Below, in pieces: positions 51,378 to 60,223 of a stretch of DNA of 64,000 nt. Source of the DNA: JBFFMO01 sp041390025. Its GTDB lineage: Bacteria; Myxococcota_A; Bradymonadia; Bradymonadales; Bradymonadaceae. Within the stretch, counting starts at the first letter, position 1. Each line of letters starts with the position of its first letter. The position numbers and the translations under genes were made by a program. A model generated the notes under the pieces. The model worked only from the letters and a program-made list of their open reading frames with translations. It was not told the DNA's origin and ran no database searches. The stretch is taken from positions 1 to 64,000 of the forward strand of contig JAWKQR010000032.1 of NCBI GenBank assembly GCA_041390025.1. The letters run 5' to 3'.

Positions 51378-53383
51378 GTGAGGAAATACACCCTCAAGTC
51401 CGAGACCCCCAAGGCTCGCCCAGAACCCGACTACCTCAAAGCGCTCAACCCCCAACAGAGGACGGTTGTGACCGCGCCCCCGGGTCCCTCGTTGGTGATC
51501 GCCGGGGCCGGGTCGGGTAAAACCCACACGCTCACCCACCGCGTCGTCTGGCTGTTGGATCAGGGCGTATCGGCCGACCGCGTGCTGTTGCTGACGTTCA
51601 CGAACAAGGCGGCGCGTAACATGACCGACCGCGTTGCAGCGCTCATTCAGACGGACGCGCGAAGAATCTGGAGCGGCACCTTCCACAGCATCGGAAACCG
51701 TATTCTGAGGCAGCACGCGGGACGGCTCGGCTACCCCGAGGCATTCACGATCTTGGATACCGAGGACTCCGGGACGCTGCTCAAAGCGTGCATCGCGACG
51801 GTGACGGACGAGTACCTGCAAAAGCGGTTTCCACGCGGCAACGTGATGGCCGCAATCTTATCCAAATGCATCAACACACAGCGCACGGTCGCCGACGTGC
51901 TCGACGCCGAGTACCCGCAGTTTTCGGCCCTCGCAGAACCCGTGCGGGATGCATTCCACCTGTATCAAAGTCGCAAGCTCGAGATGGGCTTGATGGACTT
52001 CGATGACCTGCTCCTGAACTGGAAGCGACTTCTCGTCGAATTCGAGGATGTCCGTGGCCAACTGACACAGCGTTTTGAACACATCCTCGTCGACGAGTAC
52101 CAAGATACGAACCATCTGCAGGGCGAGGTCGTGGACTTGATGGCGTCGGGGCACGGCAATTTGATGGTTGTTGGCGACGATTGTCAGTCCATTTACCGCT
52201 TCCGAGGTGCGGAGTACCGCAACATCCTTGAGTTTCCGCAGCGCCATACCGGAACCAGGCTTTACAAGTTGGAGACCAACTACCGGTCAACGCCGCAAGT
52301 CTTGACCCTGACCAACGCGTCGATTGCTCATAACCCTCATCAGTTTCCCAAGACATTGGAAGCCGCACGACCCGACGGCCCAAAGCCGGCGTTGGTGCAG
52401 GTCGCCGACGTGTACCAGCAGGCCGAGTTCGTGTGCCAGCGCCTGCTCGAACTCTGTGATGAAGGTGTCAGCCTCAATGAGATCGCAGTGCTCTACCGCT
52501 CCCACCACCACTCGATGGAGCTGCAGGTCGAGATGGGCAAACGTGGCATCCCGTTTGTTGTGCGCTCTGGCGTGCGATTTTTCGAACAAGCGCACATCAA
52601 GGACGTGTTGGCCTACCTGAAGTTCATCTTTAACCCCAAGGATGAATTGAGCTTCCTGCGACTTGCCCAGCACTTTCCGGGCATCGGAACCCAACGCGCG
52701 AAGCAGCTCCATGACGTTATCTCGAGCGCAGGCGACCCGCTCGCGGCCGCCACATCCTGGGACATGAGTGAGCAGTTGCCCCCACGATCGCGCGCAGGTT
52801 GGGACGCTGCTCGCGAGCTTCTGGGAACTCTGAAACGTCGCCGCCTCTCGGCGCCACCCTCGGAGTTGGTCGACGCCGTTCGAACCGGCCCATATCGGGA
52901 TTACATGGAGCGCACGTTCGAAGACCAGTTCGACAACCGCATGGGAGATCTTGAACAGCTGGCGAACTACGCGGCGCAGTTTGAAGACCTCGACCGATTC
53001 CTCGGCGAGTTAAGCCTCATGTCATCGGTCTCTGGGCAAGACATTTTGGTCGGTGGGCAGACCCCGGATGAGTACGTGACCCTCTCGTCCATTCATCAGG
53101 CCAAAGGCCTGGAATGGTCGGCGGTTTTTGTCCTGTGGTTGTCCGATGGTCACTTTCCGAGCGCTTCCTCCATGGCGGAAACCGACGGCCTCAAGAGGAA
53201 GAGCGACGGCTGTTTTATGTGGCCGCCACGCGGGCAAAAGACGAGCTGTACCTCAACCACGTGTATCGTCAGTTCACACGCGACCGGGGGCCATCCTTCT
53301 TCGTGAATCCCCTATTTTGGCCGAACTGGCACGGGAACGAGTCCACGCAAGCGTTTGAAGACTGGGTCCTCGTCGACGACTAG
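51378..53383 (+). CDS. UvrD/PcrA-type superfamily I helicase, one frameshift
   Basis: A GTG start at 51378 gives a ~668-residue SF1 helicase. Motifs in order: Q-motif LNPQQ, Walker A GAGSGKT, motif Ib GTFHSIG, motif II VDEYQDTN, motif III VGDDCQSIYRFRGA, motif IV-V LYRSHHHSMELQ and SSIHQAKGLEWSAVFV, then motif VI EEERRLFYVAATRAKDELYL. The last part lies in another frame after a break near 53195. It unwinds DNA for repair or replication restart. The C-terminus is shorter than E. coli UvrD (720 residues). It lies between the two needle-like paralogs, head-to-head with the first. Confidence 0.9.
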
Positions 53384-53384
53384 G

Positions 53385-54041
53385 TCACACGCGTAGGTTG
53401 GACACAATCGCTTTCTCGGTGTCGTGCGTTGCCTTCATGAAGTTTGTGAGCATCGAGAACAACTGGTTGTTCTCTTGCACGCCCTGCTGCAGCTTCATCA
53501 GCGCAAACTGCCGATCTTCGGGGTTGAGCGTACTCAACTTATCCCACATGCCCTTGGGATCCGCCCCGAACTCTTTGGCCAACTCACCCGCGTCCATCGT
53601 CACCACACGCTCCATCAAGCCACCGTCGTCCACCGTTGACGCCGACGCGTTGGATGCATCTCCGGTACCCGCGGGTGAGGTGCCTGTCGCCTCGTTGAGG
53701 TCCTTCGCTGAGGTCGCCCCCGATGGTTCCCACGTGTTCGATTGAATCTCATCCAACCCGCGTGCGAACGCCTTAGACTTGGCTGCGAGCGGCCCCTGCT
53801 CCATCGATCCGCCGCTTGTGGCGAGCCTCACAACATCCGAGATCTGACCTTCGATGTATGCGATCTCTTTGCGCAAAAGCGCAACCCCTTCCGTGTCTCC
53901 CGACGCCTCGGCCGCGTGCAGCTCGCCGGAGAGCTTCGTTTTTGTCGCATACGCATCCTGCAGCAATGAGTTAAACTCTTTGTCACCCTCGTTCGAAAGC
54001 CCCCAACTGGGTTCTGCTGAAGGTCCGTTCACTCGTGTCAT
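53385..54041 (-). CDS. Secreted-filament-like protein B: paralog of the protein at 50473
   Basis: The 218-residue protein, like its paralog, has no signal peptide and no Cys. Its N-terminus (MTRVNGPSAEPSWGL) is unrelated at sequence level, but both have a helix pair (KTKLSGELHAAEASGDTEGV) and a short AKDL-x-x-ATG linker. The last 67 residues differ from paralog A at only three positions. At DNA level there are many synonymous differences, so the match is old and under purifying selection, not a recent copy. The end resembles T3SS needle subunits. It converges with the helicase gene across one base. Confidence 0.6.
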   Translation of the reverse strand: MTRVNGPSAEPSWGLSNEGDKEFNSLLQDAYATKTKLSGELHAAEASGDTEGVALLRKEIAYIEGQISDVVRLATSGGSMEQGPLAAKSKAFARGLDEIQSNTWEPSGATSAKDLNEATGTSPAGTGDASNASASTVDDGGLMERVVTMDAGELAKEFGADPKGMWDKLSTLNPEDRQFALMKLQQGVQENNQLFSMLTNFMKATHDTEKAIVSNLRV

Positions 54042-54097
54042 CTTCCCACCTGCGCGTTTGGTTTGTGTCGCAACCGGTCTTCACAGCCGGCTCCACA

Positions 54098-54128
54098 GGT
54101 TATCGGTCAAAGTTTGAATTTGTTGCGA
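54098..54128 (-). promoter_or_regulatory. Bipartite promoter-like element upstream of paralog B
   Basis: TCGCAACA, 10 bases, TTGACCGATAACC on the minus strand, 57 bases before the start at 54041. Both conserved blocks and the 10-base gap are the same as upstream of paralog A, while the gap sequences differ. This selective conservation implies a common regulator or sigma factor. Confidence 0.65.
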
Positions 54129-54216
54129 ATTACTTTGCGCCCCCCTGAAATCCGCCGCCGACTTGACACGAGAACATCCCTTGGTTCAGTTACTGACACC
54201 TTTGTGAGGTGGAATC

Positions 54217-55098
54217 ATGCAGTTTAGCGGCGCGTATACAGCACTCATCACCCCCTTCCGAAACGGCGAGGTCGACCGGACCGCACTCGGCGAACTCGTG
54301 GAGCGACAGATCGAAGGGGGAATCGACGGACTGGTGCCGTGCGGTACCACCGGCGAGTCGGCCACGATGAATGAGGCGGAACGCCTTGATGTGATACGCA
54401 CCGTCGTGGACGTTGCGAATGGCCGGGTGCCAATCATCGCCGGCACGGGCTCAAACGACACAATCAAGTCGACCCATTTCACCCAGCGCGTCGCGGAGAT
54501 CCCCGGCGTCGATGCCGCGCTCGTCGTCGTGCCTTATTACAACAAGCCCGGCCAGCGCGGGATCATTGCCCACTTCGAGCACGTGGCAAACCATGGTGGG
54601 CTCCCGGTCGTGATGTACAACGTTCCGGGTCGAACGGTCGTTTCGATGACCGCGGAGACCATTTCCACGCTGGCTGCGCACCCCAATATTGTCGCGATCA
54701 AAGAAGCGTCGGCGGACATGAATCTGGACACAGACATGTTTGCGCGCGCCCCTATGGGGTTTTCGATGTTGTCAGGAGACGACTTCACGACGTTTCAGTT
54801 CGTCGCGATGGGAGGGCACGGCTGCATCTCAGTGGTCTCGAACATCGCACCGAAGCTGGTGCACGAACTTGTCGCGGCGACGGCGCAGGCCAATCTGGAC
54901 ACCGCACGTCGTTTGCACACACGCGTCCATCAGCTCGCGCGTGTGCTCTTCAGCGACGCGAACCCCGTGCCGACCAAGTGCGCGGCGAAGCTCCTCGGTT
55001 GGTGTTCTGATGAGGCGCGATTGCCGCTTTACCAAGCCGACGGAGAACTCACGGCACGCGTGGAAACGGCGTTACGCCAGGCGGAGTTATTGAAGTGA
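54217..55098 (+). CDS. dapA: 4-hydroxy-tetrahydrodipicolinate synthase
   Basis: DapA condenses pyruvate and aspartate semialdehyde in lysine and diaminopimelate synthesis. The 293-residue protein has GALITPF-like ALITPFRNGEVD, the pyruvate-binding CGTTGESAT, VVPYYNKPGQRG, VMYNVPGRT with the catalytic Tyr before it, and the Schiff-base Lys in VAIKEAS near residue 161. The ATG is preceded by GAGGTGG. A perfect TTGACA lies at 54163-54168, but no convincing -10 follows. The stop overlaps the dapB GTG (GTGA). Confidence 0.95.
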   Translation: MQFSGAYTALITPFRNGEVDRTALGELVERQIEGGIDGLVPCGTTGESATMNEAERLDVIRTVVDVANGRVPIIAGTGSNDTIKSTHFTQRVAEIPGVDAALVVVPYYNKPGQRGIIAHFEHVANHGGLPVVMYNVPGRTVVSMTAETISTLAAHPNIVAIKEASADMNLDTDMFARAPMGFSMLSGDDFTTFQFVAMGGHGCISVVSNIAPKLVHELVAATAQANLDTARRLHTRVHQLARVLFSDANPVPTKCAAKLLGWCSDEARLPLYQADGELTARVETALRQAELLK

Positions 55099-55817
55099 TT
55101 CGCGCAGGGCTGGTCGGTGCTTCCGGACGTATGGGGACCGCGATTCGTGAGGTCGCCTATGAGTTTTCGGGATTTCGGATCGACAAGACGTTCGAGAAGG
55201 GAGACCACCTCGATTTGAGCGCGACCGCGCACCTGGATGTGATCGTCGATTTTTCGACACCAACCGTGACGATCGACTACGCCAAGGCGTGCGCCGCCCA
55301 CGGGGTTCCGTTTGTTTCGGGGACCACCGGGCTGAGCCCGGCACAGGTTGAAGAACTCACGGAGCTTTCAGGGCACGTCGCCATTCTGCACGCGGCGAAT
55401 TTCTCGGTCGGCGTGAACATTCTTGAACACCTCGTCGAGCTCGCGTCGGCCGCCAGCCACGGGTTTGACATTGAGATCTTCGAGGCTCATCACCGCCGTA
55501 AAGTCGACGCCCCGAGCGGCACGGCGCTCTTCTTAGGACGTGCTGCAGCGAAAGGGCGTGGGCTGGACTTGGAGGAGGTCGCAAGAACGGAGCGAAGCGG
55601 TCAACGCACGGACGAAGAAATCGGATTCCAAGTGCTTCGCGGTGGCGGAATTGTTGGCGAACACACAGTGTACTTCGTCGCGGAGGGTGAGCGTATCGAG
55701 CTGACGCACCGCGCCCAAGAGCGGGCCATTTTTGCACGTGGCGCCGTTCGAGCCGCCCTTTGGCTGGCCGGCAGACCGAGTGGCCAGTACACGATGAAGG
55801 ACGTGCTTTTTGCCTAA
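55095..55817 (+). CDS. dapB: 4-hydroxy-tetrahydrodipicolinate reductase
   Basis: DapB reduces the DapA product with NAD(P)H. The 240-residue protein starts at a GTG that overlaps the dapA stop. It has the nucleotide-binding GLVGASGRMG, VIVDFSTP, the FVSGTTGLS segment, the signature EIFEAHHRRKVDAPSGTAL with catalytic His/Lys, and the C-terminal PSGQYTMKDVL. The gene is intact and slightly shorter than the E. coli enzyme (273). It converges with the enoyl-CoA hydratase gene, overlapping by about 4 bases. Confidence 0.95.
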   Translation: MIRAGLVGASGRMGTAIREVAYEFSGFRIDKTFEKGDHLDLSATAHLDVIVDFSTPTVTIDYAKACAAHGVPFVSGTTGLSPAQVEELTELSGHVAILHAANFSVGVNILEHLVELASAASHGFDIEIFEAHHRRKVDAPSGTALFLGRAAAKGRGLDLEEVARTERSGQRTDEEIGFQVLRGGGIVGEHTVYFVAEGERIELTHRAQERAIFARGAVRAALWLAGRPSGQYTMKDVLFA

Positions 55818-56590
55818 CGGCCTTGCCATTGCGGCTCTCGGCGTTCGAGGAACGCCATGACGCCTTCGGTGGCATCTTCGGACATGACGCACAGGGACAA
55901 CTCGGCGTGCAGGCGTCGCAGCGATGACTCGAAGTCCATGTCCTGGGTCTGGTAAAACGCGCGACGTCCTAGCTTTAGAATCGCCGGGGAGTAGCTCGCC
56001 ACTTGGTTCGCGAGTTCTTCGGTCACGCGATCGAGTTGCCCCTCAGCCGCGACACGATTGACCACCCCCATCGCGAGGGCTCGCGCGGCATCGACGCGCT
56101 CGCCGGTGAGCATCAACTCCATGACGTCTTTTCGCGCAAGATTGCGGGACATCACGGCCATGATCATCATTGGAAAGACGCCAATCTTGATCTCAGGCGT
56201 ACCAAACTGAGCCGAGGGCGCTGCAACCGCGAGGTCACAGTTCAAGGCCAAACCAAAGCCACCGCCAAGAGCGAGTCCGTTGACCTTCGCAATGGTGGGC
56301 TTGCCCAGATTGTTCATCTCGATGAGAAGATCCGCAAAGCCCTCGCGCGCCCAATGCATGCCCAACATGCCACCCTCGTTGGACATCGAGCTGACGTCGC
56401 CGCCCGCGCAAAACGCCTTTTCGCCTGCGCCGGTGATCACGATGGCGCCGACATTGGTGTCGCGGTCGAAATCCCGCAGACCGGCACGCAACCCCTCGAT
56501 GACCTCAGGGCTCATGGTATTGCGACGATCTGGTCGATTGATGGTCAACGTCGCGATCCGTCCCGATACCTCTCGAAGCACTTCTGACAT
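55814..56590 (-). CDS. Enoyl-CoA hydratase/isomerase family protein
   Basis: The ATG at 56590 has the ideal ribosome-binding sequence GGAGGAAAG ahead of it; the frame upstream to 56605 is not the start. The 258-residue crotonase-fold protein carries AIVITGAGEKAFCAGGD (oxyanion-hole Gly region) and KVNGLALGGGFGLALNCDL. The catalytic Glu region is FGTPEIKIGVFPM. It hydrates trans-enoyl-CoA in fatty-acid degradation or a related step; the exact substrate is not shown. It stands alone on this strand. Confidence 0.88.
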   Translation of the reverse strand: MSEVLREVSGRIATLTINRPDRRNTMSPEVIEGLRAGLRDFDRDTNVGAIVITGAGEKAFCAGGDVSSMSNEGGMLGMHWAREGFADLLIEMNNLGKPTIAKVNGLALGGGFGLALNCDLAVAAPSAQFGTPEIKIGVFPMMIMAVMSRNLARKDVMELMLTGERVDAARALAMGVVNRVAAEGQLDRVTEELANQVASYSPAILKLGRRAFYQTQDMDFESSLRRLHAELSLCVMSEDATEGVMAFLERREPQWQGR

Positions 56591-56651
56591 GTGTCTTTCC
56601 TCCAAAGTTAGTGCCCACTAACTACACGTTCCTCCACCAAACCCGCAAGCC

Positions 56652-57728
56652 ATGGTTGACCGCTGCAAGCCGCAGAGTAAATTGGGGCTCCTCGGAGCCT
56701 GCCTCATGCCATTGATTTTTCTTGTTCTCATCCTATCCACCAGCCTGCTCGGTTGCCGAAGTGAAGAGCAGCGCGTTCGCGAAGTGACGTTGAACTTCGT
56801 GGAGTCCCACGAGACGCTCAACGCGCCCGTTCGCGCCTACACGTTCCTGACCGAGGCAGACAAAGCGGCTGTGTCCATGAACAATTTCAGGGCGGCGTTC
56901 CCGCCCACAGAGGGCTTCCTAAACGGCACCGTCGCGGTCTCGAAAGTTGACGTGCTCCAAAACGCCTACGACGTCACGGTTGAGCTTCGAAACCAGGCCA
57001 AAGATGCGCTGGTTGAACACCACTACCTCATCGTTCGCGATGGAGACCGCTTGCGCGTCAAACTTGGCCTGGGTGAGCGCAAACAGATCCTTGATCGCAT
57101 CGCCCAAATCGAGCGGGAAACCGATCTTGTTCGCGCTCGCACCGAGCTCGACGAGTTGCTTGCACGGCCCACGACGTTCAGCCGTCCTCAAGCCGTGATC
57201 GATGCTCTTGAGCGTGTCGATGTAGAGCTGCAGGAGAAGGAACGTGTCGCTGACCTGCAACGTGATGTCGATCGTTTGCGTCCGTTAAACGGCGATGACC
57301 TCCGCTCGGGGCTTGCGGAACTCAAGCCGTTGATCACGGAAAAAGACGCCAAAATCGAACGGCAGTGGCAAGAGCTCTTCGCGGCATGGAAGCTCAATCA
57401 AGCCCAAACTTACCTCGCCGCGCTCGACCCTCCCAAGTTTCGGATGCGCCGCGTCAATCGGGACGGGACACTCAGCCGCGAAGTGCTCGTCTGGCTGACC
57501 AACAATACACCCGTCGCACTTGAGAACGTCGTCTTCAACCTCGCGTACAAGAACGAGGAAGAAGGCGAGCCCCTGGGCACCATCCAACAGTCAGCGCTGA
57601 AGGACGGAGCGTTGCCAGCGGGCGAAGAGCGTGAGTTTGTGTTCGCGCTCGACCCGGGGCCCGAGGGTTGGAAAGGCCGTTTTGTTGGGGTCTCTGTGGC
57701 CTCGTTGAGTTTTTTGGAGAAGCAATGA
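56652..57728 (+). CDS. Predicted lipoprotein with coiled coil and C-terminal beta domain
   Basis: The protein is up to 358 residues. A hydrophobic signal (MPLIFLVLILSTSLLGC) ends in a lipobox; the start may be the ATG at 56706 rather than 56652. Residues ~40-140 resemble an NTF2/DUF4878-like domain (FVESHETLNAPVRAYTFL). A long charged helix follows (RKQILDRIAQIERETDLVRA), then a C-terminal beta domain (TREVLVWLTNNTPVALENVV-type). Its stop overlaps the prmA start (ATGA), so it is co-translated with prmA and rsmE. The role is unknown. Confidence 0.72.
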   Translation: MVDRCKPQSKLGLLGACLMPLIFLVLILSTSLLGCRSEEQRVREVTLNFVESHETLNAPVRAYTFLTEADKAAVSMNNFRAAFPPTEGFLNGTVAVSKVDVLQNAYDVTVELRNQAKDALVEHHYLIVRDGDRLRVKLGLGERKQILDRIAQIERETDLVRARTELDELLARPTTFSRPQAVIDALERVDVELQEKERVADLQRDVDRLRPLNGDDLRSGLAELKPLITEKDAKIERQWQELFAAWKLNQAQTYLAALDPPKFRMRRVNRDGTLSREVLVWLTNNTPVALENVVFNLAYKNEEEGEPLGTIQQSALKDGALPAGEEREFVFALDPGPEGWKGRFVGVSVASLSFLEKQ

Positions 57729-58609
57729 CAGAACCTGTTTGGTACCGGCTTGAACTCATGGTGGATGCTGACACGGCAGAGGATGCCTCTGGCGTGCTCT
57801 GGGATCTTGGCGCCGGAGGCGTCGAGGTTCAGGACGAGACCACATTCATGGAGGGCAACAAGATCCCCCCGGTTCCAGAAGGTCGTGCTCGCTTGGTTGG
57901 TTTTTTCGAAGGCGATGACGAGGGACCTGCGACAGCCAATTTGGGTCACGCTGCGGCTGCGCTTGGCGACGTGGTATCGCTGGAACGATTTGATGACCGT
58001 TCGTGGGAAACGGCATGGAAGGATTGGTTCAAGCCCCTTCGCATGTCCGATCGCATTGTCGTTGGCCCGCCATGGGAAACGCTTGAGGTGCCTGAAGGCG
58101 GCGTTTCGGTCATCATCGAACCTGGGATGGCGTTTGGAACCGGCACACACGAAACCACGCAACTGTGCTCGATCGAGGTCGACCGGCTGTTGGTCGAGCG
58201 TCCAGGCGCTTCCGTGTTTGACGTCGGGTGTGGCAGCGCGATTTTGGCGATCGCCGCCGCAAAATTGGGCGCAAACCCAGTGGCAGGGATGGATAACGAC
58301 CCAGTGGCCATCGACGTGGCCAAGACGAACCTAGAGGTCAACGCGACGCCGCACGTACAACTGGGCACCGACTCCCTCGACACATGGGGACAGTTTGACA
58401 TCGTCGTGGCGAACATACTCGCCCCCATCCTGATTGAACTTCGCGAGCAGCTTCTGGCGCGCATCAAGCCAGGCGGCGTGCTGGTGCTCAGTGGCGTGAC
58501 CACCTCTCAGGTCGCGGACTTCTTGCCGCACTTCGACCAAGCACCGCTCACGCACGCGCACAGCACCTCGCGTGGCGATTGGGCGTGCATGGTGTTGCGC
58601 CACGCATGA
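57725..58609 (+). CDS. prmA: Ribosomal protein L11 methyltransferase
   Basis: PrmA trimethylates ribosomal protein L11. The 294-residue protein has the PrmA N-terminal substrate-binding region (WETAWKDWFKPLRMSDRIVV). Its AdoMet domain has GMAFGTGTHETTQLC, VFDVGCGSAILAIAA, and VVANILAPILIEL, the NxxxP-like catalytic block. Its ATG overlaps the upstream stop and its stop overlaps the rsmE ATG, both as ATGA, giving a tightly coupled operon. No frameshift is seen. Confidence 0.95.
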   Translation: MTEPVWYRLELMVDADTAEDASGVLWDLGAGGVEVQDETTFMEGNKIPPVPEGRARLVGFFEGDDEGPATANLGHAAAALGDVVSLERFDDRSWETAWKDWFKPLRMSDRIVVGPPWETLEVPEGGVSVIIEPGMAFGTGTHETTQLCSIEVDRLLVERPGASVFDVGCGSAILAIAAAKLGANPVAGMDNDPVAIDVAKTNLEVNATPHVQLGTDSLDTWGQFDIVVANILAPILIELREQLLARIKPGGVLVLSGVTTSQVADFLPHFDQAPLTHAHSTSRGDWACMVLRHA

Positions 58610-59306
58610 CGCGACGAATTCCCGTGTCGGTGGGTTCCATCGCATGTGGCGTCGTACCTCTGGACGCCGATGCTGACCACTACGTGCGCCGCGTGCTGCG
58701 TTTGGCAGTTGGAACGCCGGTTGAGGTGTTCGACGGCGCTGGAACGGTGGGCATTGGACACTTAGACGATGCATCGGTCACGGTATCGGAGGTGGTGGCA
58801 CATCGCCCCCCGACTCCGTTTATCACACTCTACCAAGCGATTCCGAAAGGTGACCGGTGGGATTGGGTGGTCGAGAAATCCACCGAGCTGGGCGTCGACT
58901 GCATCGTCCCCATTCAAACGCAATGGAGCGTCGTTGACACGCCGCCACACAAGGTCGCGGCCAAAGTCGAACGGTGGCAGAAGATCGCGACCGGAGCAGC
59001 ACGCCAAAGTGAACGGGTCTTCACGCCAACTGTCATGCCACCGGTGGGGCTGCGGGAAGCGCTGAAGTCAGCGAAGGGACTGAACCTGCCGCTCACCCGG
59101 GTGGTGTCGCGATGAAAGCGGCCGTCGACGCCGCGGTCGCGCGCATTGGATTGTGGGTTGGTCCCGAGGCTGGGTTCGCGCCCGACGAAGTTGCGTTGTT
59201 CCCCGAGGATTGCCGGATTGCCCTGGGTCAGAACATCCTCCGCGCGGAAACCGCCGGCGTGTTTGGGGTCGGACTGCTCGTCCACCTAACCCGAGGCGCG
59301 ATGTGA
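58606..59306 (+). CDS. rsmE: 16S rRNA m3U1498 methyltransferase, one frameshift
   Basis: RsmE is a SPOUT-class enzyme. The N-terminal PUA-like part has DHYVRRVLRLAVGTPVEVFDG. The knot region has LYQAIPKGDRWDWVVEKSTELG and IPIQT-like VPIQTQWS, and the AdoMet-binding GPEAGFAPDEV then LGQNILRAETA. A one-base shift near 59088 separates the two halves. The reconciled protein is ~233 residues, normal for the family. Its stop overlaps a GTG that starts the RDD protein. Confidence 0.92.
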
Positions 59307-59753
59307 CGGCCGGTGCAATGCGTCGATGCCTCGCTGGCATGCTTGACGCCTCGCCGGCGGCTGGCGTGACCTGTTCCTTGCGAAGTTGGATGTGGTGTCG
59401 GGAGACGTCTTGAAACCTGAACCCGGTTGGTTTTGGACGGATTGGTGGGTCAAAATGTGGCTGGACGCACCCGCAGAGATCTTGGGCATCCTCGCGACTC
59501 TGATTCTGATCGTGTGTCTGACGTACAGTATTTTCGAGCGGCTGGACGTGGGCGCTGCTGCGTGGCTCTTCGGGCTGCAGACCGTCGATGAAGATGGGCA
59601 TCCGCCATCGTGGACCCAAACCGGGTTACGATGTCTGGGGAACATCGTGTGTTTTTGCAGCCTTGGATTGGGCTTTTTTGGGCGCTGGCCAGTCGCCATC
59701 GACGCACGTGGGCCGACATCCTTTCTGGAACCTGCGTCACTCGGACCCATTAG
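59303..59753 (+). CDS. RDD family membrane protein, frameshifted
   Basis: The GTG at 59303 overlaps the rsmE stop. Reconciled frames give MRRCLAGMLDALPAAGV (first membrane segment with the RDD-type Arg-Arg-x-x-A-x-x-x-D), a linker, and a second segment (AEILGILATLILIVCLTYSI). FGLQTVDEDGHPPSWTQTG and RCLGNIVCFCSLGLGFFWAL follow, then RRTWADILSGTCVT, the usual end of RDD proteins. Breaks fall near 59390 and 59685. RDD proteins are small integral membrane proteins, some linked to ion or Na+/H+ transport; the function here is not determined. Confidence 0.75.
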
Positions 59754-59856
59754 CGTCAGACCTTGTATTTTAAGGATATTTCGCGCGAGACGTTGCATTC
59801 AATGACACATCGCGTTACAACGCGTGTCGGCTGCCCACACAGGCACTGAGGTCGAA

Positions 59857-60197
59857 GTGAAAAGATCGAAGCTATCGTCAAACCGTTCAAACTCGACGAC
59901 ATCAAAGATGCACTCGATGAGATCGGGATACGCGGCATGACCGTGACGGAGGTCAAAGGTTTTGGCCGCGGTGGAGGAAAAGCTCCGATCTATCCCGGCG
60001 CAGAATACGTCATCGACTTCGTGCCAAAACTAAAGGTTGAAATCGTGGTCACCGACGACCTCGTTCACGCCGCAATCGAGGCGTTGACCGAGGGAGCGCG
60101 GACGGGTCACGTGGGCGACGGGAAGATCTTTGTCCTTCCCGTCGACGAAGCCATTCGAATTCGTACTGGGGAGCGAGGGCCGGACGCCCTGTCCTAA
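59857..60197 (+). CDS. glnB: Nitrogen regulatory protein PII
   Basis: PII senses ATP/ADP and 2-oxoglutarate and controls glutamine synthetase. A GTG at 59857 followed by A-run codons gives MKKIEAIVKPFKLDDIKDAL if one A is restored near 59861. The T-loop GGGKAPIYPGAEYVIDF places the uridylylation Tyr exactly at residue 51. The B-loop TGHVGDGKIFVLPV and the C-terminal RTGERGPDAL are intact. The protein is ~113 residues, normal size. It precedes glnA by 26 bases, the common glnBA arrangement. Confidence 0.92.
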
Positions 60198-60223
60198 TTT
60201 TTCATCATCCTGAGGAAAACAAC

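Noticed and set aside
54163..54191. Strong promoter for dapA
   Set aside because: TTGACA is perfect, but no acceptable -10 sequence lies 16-18 bases downstream.
59754..59856. Sigma-54 promoter upstream of glnB
   Set aside because: A TTGCA occurs, but the GG of the -24 element is missing at the required spacing.
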